11,121 nt of DNA from an uncultured Eubacteriales bacterium (GTDB lineage Bacteria > Bacillota > Clostridia > Oscillospirales > Oscillospiraceae), in contig CABRZO010000071.1 of the NCBI GenBank assembly GCA_902475455.1, positions 1 to 11,121 on the forward strand, read 5' to 3'. The translations under genes and the position numbers were made by a program. The notes under the pieces are model-generated. The model did not search any database and was not told the origin of the DNA. It saw nothing but the letters and a program-made list of their open reading frames with translations. Positions 6,746 through 11,121 of the stretch are shown here, one piece after another. Numbering within the stretch: the stretch's first letter is position 1; each line of letters starts with the position of its first letter.

Positions 6746-7615
6746 ATGCTTTCCGGTCTGCTCACCACCTTTCTCTCGGTAGCAGAGCACCAGAGCTTCA
6801 CCCGGGCCGCCGAGGAACTGTACACCACCCAGCCCACCATCAGCCGCCAAATTCATCAGCTGGAGGAGGAGCTGGGCTTTCCCCTGTTTCAACGTGGATA
6901 CAAAAAAATAACCCTCACACCTGAGGGGAAGATCATGCTGCAATCCTGCAGACAGATGAAGGAAATTTTTCAGCAAGGACTCCAGGAGGCCCGGAAGTGC
7001 TCCAGCCAAATGACCGGCGTGGTCAAAATGGGCATATTGTCCTCTCTGGACGAAGGGAAACTCCTCTTCCCTTCCCTGGCTGAGCTGGACAAGCTATACC
7101 CCAACATACGGGTGGAAATCGAAAAGGCATCCCATTCCCAGCTGCGCAAGGGGCTGCAGTCCGGTCGCTATGACGCCATTGTAACCCTCAGCTTTGAGGC
7201 AGAATTGCTGACAGATGTACAAGTCAAACAGATGGAGCAGGTGAAGTGTTACTTCATCCTCTCTGACCGGCATCCGCTCTACGCAAAAGAAGATCTGCAG
7301 TTTTCCGACATAGCCAACTGCCGCTTTGTGCTGCCCTCCCCTTTGGAAACGCCCCGGCGGGAGGCGGATCTGCGCCATATTCTCAAAAACTTTGGAGCAT
7401 CTGACCCCGAAATCGTATTCGAGCCAAATATGGAGTCGCTGATGTTCCATGTGCGCACCGGAAAATCTGTGGCATTGCTCAACTACTACGAAAACAACCT
7501 CTTCTCCCCTGTCTACCGTCGGGTGGAGCTACCTGACTCCATGCTGGATGCGCTATACATCGTCACCATTTGGAAGGCAAAAGGGTGCAATCCCTTGGTG
7601 CCCCTGCTTTTTTAG
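6746..7615 (+). CDS. LysR family transcriptional regulator
   Basis: This 289-residue cytoplasmic regulator has the standard N-terminal winged helix-turn-helix (about 4-62): FLSVAEHQSFTRAAEELYTT, then QPTISRQIHQLEEELGFPLF, then LTPEG (57-61). A linker helix and an effector-binding domain follow from about residue 90 (TGVVKMGILSSLDEGKLLFP and onward), with the two-lobed periplasmic-binding-like fold of the family. Length is normal, perhaps slightly short at the C-terminus. GGAGG lies seven bases before the ATG. It is divergent from the isomerase-like/SufE/SufS/MFS operon and a LysR-type palindrome sits between them, so it most likely activates that operon in response to the pathway substrate or an intermediate, and controls its own gene. 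The effector cannot be predicted from the sequence. Confidence 0.95.
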   Translation: MLSGLLTTFLSVAEHQSFTRAAEELYTTQPTISRQIHQLEEELGFPLFQRGYKKITLTPEGKIMLQSCRQMKEIFQQGLQEARKCSSQMTGVVKMGILSSLDEGKLLFPSLAELDKLYPNIRVEIEKASHSQLRKGLQSGRYDAIVTLSFEAELLTDVQVKQMEQVKCYFILSDRHPLYAKEDLQFSDIANCRFVLPSPLETPRREADLRHILKNFGASDPEIVFEPNMESLMFHVRTGKSVALLNYYENNLFSPVYRRVELPDSMLDALYIVTIWKAKGCNPLVPLLF

Positions 7616-7678
7616 CCCTGGGTTGTCTCGCTCCCACACCACCCCCACCCTTTGAAGCACGGGTTCAGTAATATTAGG

Positions 7679-7684
7679 TATAAT
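7679..7684 (+). promoter_or_regulatory. Consensus -10 box just upstream of a hairpin
   Basis: TATAAT is a perfect -10 hexamer. The best -35 candidate, TTGAAG (7652-7657), is 21 bases away, which is too long, so activity is uncertain. If used, the transcript would begin near 7691, at the first base of the hairpin that follows. This could be a short terminated leader RNA, or the match may be chance in an AT-rich patch. Confidence 0.3.
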
Positions 7685-7690
7685 TTGCTC

Positions 7691-7734
7691 GCACCATGCC
7701 GGGACGCTGTCATGCCCGGCCGGTGCGGGCTTTT
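7691..7734 (+). terminator. Nested hairpins with T-tract, probable terminator of the LysR gene
   Basis: GCACC-AT-GCCGGG (7691-7703) pairs with CCCGGC-C-GGTGC (7715-7726) apart from a small internal bulge, with an 11-base loop. A second, mutually exclusive stem, GCCCG (7714-7718) with CGGGC (7726-7730), is followed directly by TTTT and then GCTTT. Either can act as an intrinsic terminator for transcripts from lysR. The alternative pairing also resembles an attenuator. The T-tract is short and interrupted, so strength is uncertain. Confidence 0.6.
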
Positions 7735-7791
7735 GCTTTCTGATGGGACAGCGAAAGGAGGTGCTTAGGGCTGTTGGTCCAAAGAAGGCAC

Positions 7792-7820
7792 TTGTCGAAT
7801 ATTGGAAATTTAGTTATACT
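7792..7820 (+). promoter_or_regulatory. Promoter of the PLD-helicase gene
   Basis: TTGTCG (7792-7797, 4/6) and TATACT (7815-7820, 5/6) are separated by exactly 17 bases. The start of transcription would be near 7827, about 40 bases before the ATG at 7867. The -10 box lies inside the perfect palindrome described separately, so a bound repressor would block RNA polymerase. Confidence 0.65.
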
Positions 7821-7826
7821 AAATTT
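7806..7826. promoter_or_regulatory. Palindromic operator overlapping the helicase -10 box
   Basis: Arms AAATTTAGT (7806-7814) and ACTAAATTT (7818-7826) form a perfect 9-bp inverted repeat around TAT. The centre falls on the start of the -10 box. This placement is typical of a repressor site. The binding protein is unknown; no DNA-binding regulator gene other than the upstream LysR and the downstream antitoxin-like gene is in view. Confidence 0.6.
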
Positions 7827-7866
7827 ATCTAATATTTCATAAAAACAGACAGAAGGTGTGACCCAT

Positions 7867-10800
7867 ATGTTGGAGCCGGGCCTTTATGAACAAGTCATCA
7901 ACAACGCCTTAAGCAGCGAGCTTTCGGAGATCCCCGATGCCCGCAAATCCGTTGCGCCTATAGACAAGGCGGAAGCCTCAAAGGTACTGGCTCAGTATCT
8001 GGCGGATGTGGTGCAAAAGGGCCTGGAGAATGTGGCGGACAACGGCGGTGACCTCTCCGGGCAAATTGACCTTGCCAACCAAATCGTGGCCCTCATTCAA
8101 AATACGACCCGAGAAGCTGACTTTGCTGCGCTGAGTGTCGACCAGCGGGCAGAGCAGCTTCTTGCGCTTTTACGGGAGCAGGATCCCCTGCTGGCGGTAG
8201 GCAAAACGGCGGCAGATCTTGACCGCCCTGAAACTTCCATCGCCCAAAGCAGTCTGTTCACCGGCGCCATCCACGAGCCCCAGATGTACACGGAACTGAA
8301 AAAGGAGATCGTCTCCGCTGATCGCATTGATATGCTGGTGTCCTTCATCAAATGGAGCGGTCTGCGGCTCTTGATGGATGAACTGCGGGAGTTCACCAAA
8401 AACGGCGGCGAACTGCGGATTATCACCACCTCTTACATGGGCGCCACCGATGTGAAAGCTGTCGAGGAGTTGCGCAAGCTGCCCAACACAAAAATCAAAG
8501 TCAGCTATGAGACCAAACGCACCCGGCTTCACGCCAAGACCTACGTCTTTTACCGAAATACCGGATTTACCACCGCCTATGTGGGCTCCTCCAACCTGTC
8601 CAATGCCGCCATCTCCAGCGGCCTGGAATGGAACGTAAAAGTCACCCGCAGGGATCTTCCTGAAACCATTGACAAAATTGCTGCCACCTTTGAAAGCTAC
8701 TGGAACTCCAGTGAATTTGAGTACTACTCTGAGGACCAGAAAGAGCGGCTGGCCCGGGCACTGAAGGCAGAAAAATATTTTGATGCCAACAACCCCGAAG
8801 TTTATACCCTGGACATTGCCCCCTACTCCTATCAGCAGGAAATTCTGGACAAGCTGGAGGCCGAACGCACGGTCCGGGGCCACACCCGCAATCTGGTGGT
8901 GGCCGCCACCGGCACCGGCAAAACCGTGATCTCCGCGCTGGACTACAAGCGCTTTTGCAGGCAAAATCCCGGCAAGCCCTGCCGGCTGCTCTTTGTGGCT
9001 CATCGGGAGGAAATCCTACGGCAGAGCCTGTACACCTTCCGGGCTGTCCTGAAGGACGCCAACTTCGGCGAGCTGTTTGTGGGCAGCTATCGGCCTGAAG
9101 GCATTGACCATCTGTTCCTGTCAATTCAAACCTTCAATTCCCAGGATTTTACTGCAAAAACCGCCCCAGACTTCTATGACTACATTGTTGTGGATGAATT
9201 CCACCATGCTGCGGCGCCTATCTATCAGAAGCTTCTCTCCTATTACCAGCCCCAAATTTTGCTGGGCCTGACTGCTACTCCGGAACGTATGGACGGCAAA
9301 AGTGTGCTTTCCTATTTCAGCAACCGGATTGCCGCAGAAATTCGCCTGCCGGAGGCCATCGATCGAAAACTACTGTGCCCGTTTCAATATTTTGGTGTCA
9401 CGGACACAGCGGACCTGGACACCCTGAAATGGAGTGCCGGCGGCTACGATAAGACGGAGCTCTCTAACCTTTACACCCTCAGCGGCGCTGTGGCCCACCG
9501 CCGGGCTGATCTGGTGGTGTCCTCCCTTCTGAAGTATGTAACCGACATCGACGAGGTCAAAGGGCTGGGCTTCTGCGTATCTGTCGCCCACGCAGAGTTT
9601 ATGTGCCGCTATTTCAATGACCACAGAATTCCGTCCATCTTCCTGACCGGCCACTCTTCCGATGACGAGAGAAAAGCCGCCAAAGGGCGGCTGGTAGGCG
9701 GCGAAATTCGCTTTATCTTTGTAGTGGACATTTATAACGAAGGCGTGGATATTCCGGAGGTCAATACGGTGCTGTTTTTGCGCCCCACGGAATCGCTGAC
9801 CATCTTTCTCCAACAGCTGGGCCGTGGTCTGCGGCTTGCGGAAGGAAAAGAATGCCTGACGGTGCTGGACTTTATTGGACAGGCCAACAAGCGCTACAAT
9901 TTTGAAGACAAGTTTGCTGCCCTTCTAAGTAACACCACCCGCAGCGTGTCTCGAGAAATCAAGGACGGATTTGTCTCTGTCCCCAAGGGCTGCTATATAC
10001 AGCTGGAAAAGAAGGCCGCCAAGTACATTCTGGACAATATCCAGGCCTCCTACGGCAACACCGCCGGGCTGGTGTCCCGGGTGGCCAGCTTCACCGAAGA
10101 CTCAGGTCTGGAGCTGACTCTTGCCAATTTCCTGACCTACTACCACTTGGATCCCAGGGCAGTTTACAAGTTCTCCTCCTTTTCCCGAATTTGTGCCAGG
10201 GCGGATGTCATCCAGGATTTCCAGGAACCGCTGGAGGATACACTTACCAAAGCATTTGCCCGCCTGTCCGTAATTGACTCCCGGCGCTGGATTGGCTTTT
10301 TGCTGGACCTGTTGCCTCGGCTGGACAATGTGGACTTCGCCGCCCTGGGTGAATTGGAGCAGAGAATGCTTCAGATGTTCTATGTGACCCTTTGGGGGAA
10401 AACAGCCGAGGACTGGAACTCTGATGAAGTTTTAAACAATCTGTATGCCCTCTCTGACAGCACGGTGCTGCTCCATGAACTCTTGGATCTGCTGCGGTAT
10501 CGGTATGATCAAATTGATTTCATTGACGAACCGGTGGATCTGGGCTTTGCCTGTCCTCTGGATCTCCACTGTACCTATACCCGGGATCAGCTGCTGGTGG
10601 CCCTGGACTTTCTGAAGCCTGCGACGGTGCGGGAAGGTGTGAAATGGTTGCCGGAGAAACAGCTGGATGTGTTCTTTGTGACCCTGAACAAGGCGGACAA
10701 AGACTACTCCCCCACCACCATGTATCACGATTACTCCATCAATGAGCACCTGTTCCACTGGCAGAGCCAGAGCACCACAGCGGCCTCGTCCCCCACCGGG

Positions 10801-11022
10801 CAGCGGTATATTCATCACCGGGAACGGGGCAGCAAGGTGCTGCTCTTTGTTCGGGAATTTAAGAAAGATGGGCTGACAGGCGGCGCAGCAGCCTATACCT
10901 TCCTGGGTACAGCCAACTATATGAAGCACAGCGGAAGCAGGCCCATGAATATTACCTGGAAACTGGATCGGCCCATTCCAGCGAAGTTTTTGAAGAAGAC
11001 AAACAAATTGGTGGTGGGGTAA
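7867..11022 (+). CDS. PLD-like / SF2 helicase / DUF3427-type protein
   Basis: This 1051-residue cytoplasmic protein has three parts. Residues about 125-285 form a phospholipase D-like domain with HAKTYVF (His222, Lys224) and GSSN (240-243), one HxK half-site of a PLD nuclease; the usual Asp of HKD is not visible. Residues about 315-670 are an SF2 helicase: motif I TGTGKT (348-353), Ia AHRE, motif II DEFHH (443-447), motif III LTATP (468-472), motif V NEGVDIPEV (624-632) and motif VI QQLGRGLR (649-656). The rest is the DUF3427-like C-terminus seen in such proteins. An in-frame GTG at 7858 is possible, but it lies one base after AAGG; the ATG at 7867 gives the family-like MLEPGLYEQVIN start. 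Proteins of this design are thought to act on nucleic acids and often sit among defence genes. That role here is inference. The gene is monocistronic or joined to the antitoxin-like gene 43 bases on. Confidence 0.93.
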   Translation: MLEPGLYEQVINNALSSELSEIPDARKSVAPIDKAEASKVLAQYLADVVQKGLENVADNGGDLSGQIDLANQIVALIQNTTREADFAALSVDQRAEQLLALLREQDPLLAVGKTAADLDRPETSIAQSSLFTGAIHEPQMYTELKKEIVSADRIDMLVSFIKWSGLRLLMDELREFTKNGGELRIITTSYMGATDVKAVEELRKLPNTKIKVSYETKRTRLHAKTYVFYRNTGFTTAYVGSSNLSNAAISSGLEWNVKVTRRDLPETIDKIAATFESYWNSSEFEYYSEDQKERLARALKAEKYFDANNPEVYTLDIAPYSYQQEILDKLEAERTVRGHTRNLVVAATGTGKTVISALDYKRFCRQNPGKPCRLLFVAHREEILRQSLYTFRAVLKDANFGELFVGSYRPEGIDHLFLSIQTFNSQDFTAKTAPDFYDYIVVDEFHHAAAPIYQKLLSYYQPQILLGLTATPERMDGKSVLSYFSNRIAAEIRLPEAIDRKLLCPFQYFGVTDTADLDTLKWSAGGYDKTELSNLYTLSGAVAHRRADLVVSSLLKYVTDIDEVKGLGFCVSVAHAEFMCRYFNDHRIPSIFLTGHSSDDERKAAKGRLVGGEIRFIFVVDIYNEGVDIPEVNTVLFLRPTESLTIFLQQLGRGLRLAEGKECLTVLDFIGQANKRYNFEDKFAALLSNTTRSVSREIKDGFVSVPKGCYIQLEKKAAKYILDNIQASYGNTAGLVSRVASFTEDSGLELTLANFLTYYHLDPRAVYKFSSFSRICARADVIQDFQEPLEDTLTKAFARLSVIDSRRWIGFLLDLLPRLDNVDFAALGELEQRMLQMFYVTLWGKTAEDWNSDEVLNNLYALSDSTVLLHELLDLLRYRYDQIDFIDEPVDLGFACPLDLHCTYTRDQLLVALDFLKPATVREGVKWLPEKQLDVFFVTLNKADKDYSPTTMYHDYSINEHLFHWQSQSTTAASSPTGQRYIHHRERGSKVLLFVREFKKDGLTGGAAAYTFLGTANYMKHSGSRPMNITWKLDRPIPAKFLKKTNKLVVG

Positions 11023-11065
11023 TAATACGAATCTATTACAGCCATGCATGATAGGAGGCATCTAA

Positions 11066-11121
11066 ATGGAGATCGCAAAGTTAATTGAAATCGACGGAGA
11101 ACAGGTTGTACTGCTGCCAAA
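11066..11121 (+). CDS. Possible VapB/AbrB-type antitoxin (partial)
   Basis: Eighteen complete codons are readable before the window ends, beginning MEIAKLIEIDGEQVVLLP. This resembles the swapped-hairpin AbrB/MazE/VapB N-terminus, in which a short strand with AK, a GxQ turn and a (R)LP strand recur. AGGAGG (11053-11058) lies seven bases before the ATG, a strong ribosome site. No terminator is visible in the 43 bases after the helicase stop, so read-through from the helicase promoter is possible. With so few residues the family call is tentative, and whether a toxin gene follows cannot be seen. Confidence 0.6.
   Translation, partial: MEIAKLIEIDGEQVVLLP

Noticed and set aside
5049..6782. A 577-residue plus-strand open frame opposite the isomerase-like gene
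   Set aside because: It is antisense to a well-supported family protein, is full of low-complexity Gly/His/Val runs, has no ribosome site or recognisable domain, and is the usual shadow of a GC-rich gene.
7762..7833. Tiny frames after the orphan ribosome site (GTG at 7762, TTG at 7774)
   Set aside because: Spacing from the ribosome site is wrong for both (one overlaps it, the other is about 12 bases away), the peptides are about 22-23 residues with no recognisable features, and they run through the helicase promoter.
7867..11022. Assigning the helicase to a named defence system such as Mokosh type II
   Set aside because: Mokosh type II also joins a helicase and PLD domain, but as I recall it uses an SF1-type helicase with a different domain order; here the motifs are SF2 with an N-terminal PLD and a DUF3427-like end.
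1..11121. tRNA, rRNA, CRISPR arrays, insertion sequences
   Set aside because: No direct-repeat arrays, transposase frames, or RNA gene signatures were seen on either strand.

Overview
The window looks like chromosomal DNA of a gut-type, moderately GC-rich anaerobic Firmicute, probably class Clostridia near Flavonifractor, Oscillibacter or other Oscillospiraceae. This placement is an inference from strong AGGAGG ribosome sites, codon style and gene families; no rRNA or marker gene is present. All five genes of the central operon and the two ABC genes lie on the minus strand. The LysR regulator, the large helicase and the last partial gene lie on the plus strand.

Positions 1-1416 hold a two-gene ABC exporter: an ATPase and a permease cut by the window edge, coupled by a 4-base ATGA overlap. 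This DNA is visibly more AT-rich than the next block. A strong 17-bp hairpin terminator (1592-1628) separates it from the operon upstream.

Positions 1635-6533 form one tightly packed operon, in transcription order: a fucose/arabinose-isomerase-like protein, a 137-residue protein with an acyl-carrier-like C-terminal half, a SufE-like sulfur acceptor, a SufS-like cysteine desulfurase, and an OFA-type MFS transporter. The first junctions are overlaps or near-overlaps, which implies translational coupling. A divergent LysR gene (6746-7615) shares a 212-base intergenic region with the operon. That region carries an almost textbook LysR site: a 12-bp-arm palindrome centred about 66 bases upstream of the predicted operon start, plus a third half-site nearer the promoter. 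There are no sufB, sufC, sufD or sufU genes, so the SufS-SufE pair is unlikely to be the housekeeping iron-sulfur system. It looks like a dedicated sulfur-transfer or sulfur-release module tied to uptake and conversion of a small molecule. I do not recognise it as a described pathway, and it is the most interesting part of the window.

Positions 7616-11121 begin with an unusual leader region: a consensus -10 box, nested hairpins, an orphan Shine-Dalgarno sequence, and a promoter with a palindromic operator. A 1051-residue protein follows, joining a PLD-type nuclease-like domain, an SF2 helicase and a DUF3427-like C-terminus, of the kind often found among DNA-processing or phage-defence genes. 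Forty-three bases after it starts a gene whose first residues look like a VapB/AbrB-type antitoxin, cut by the window end.
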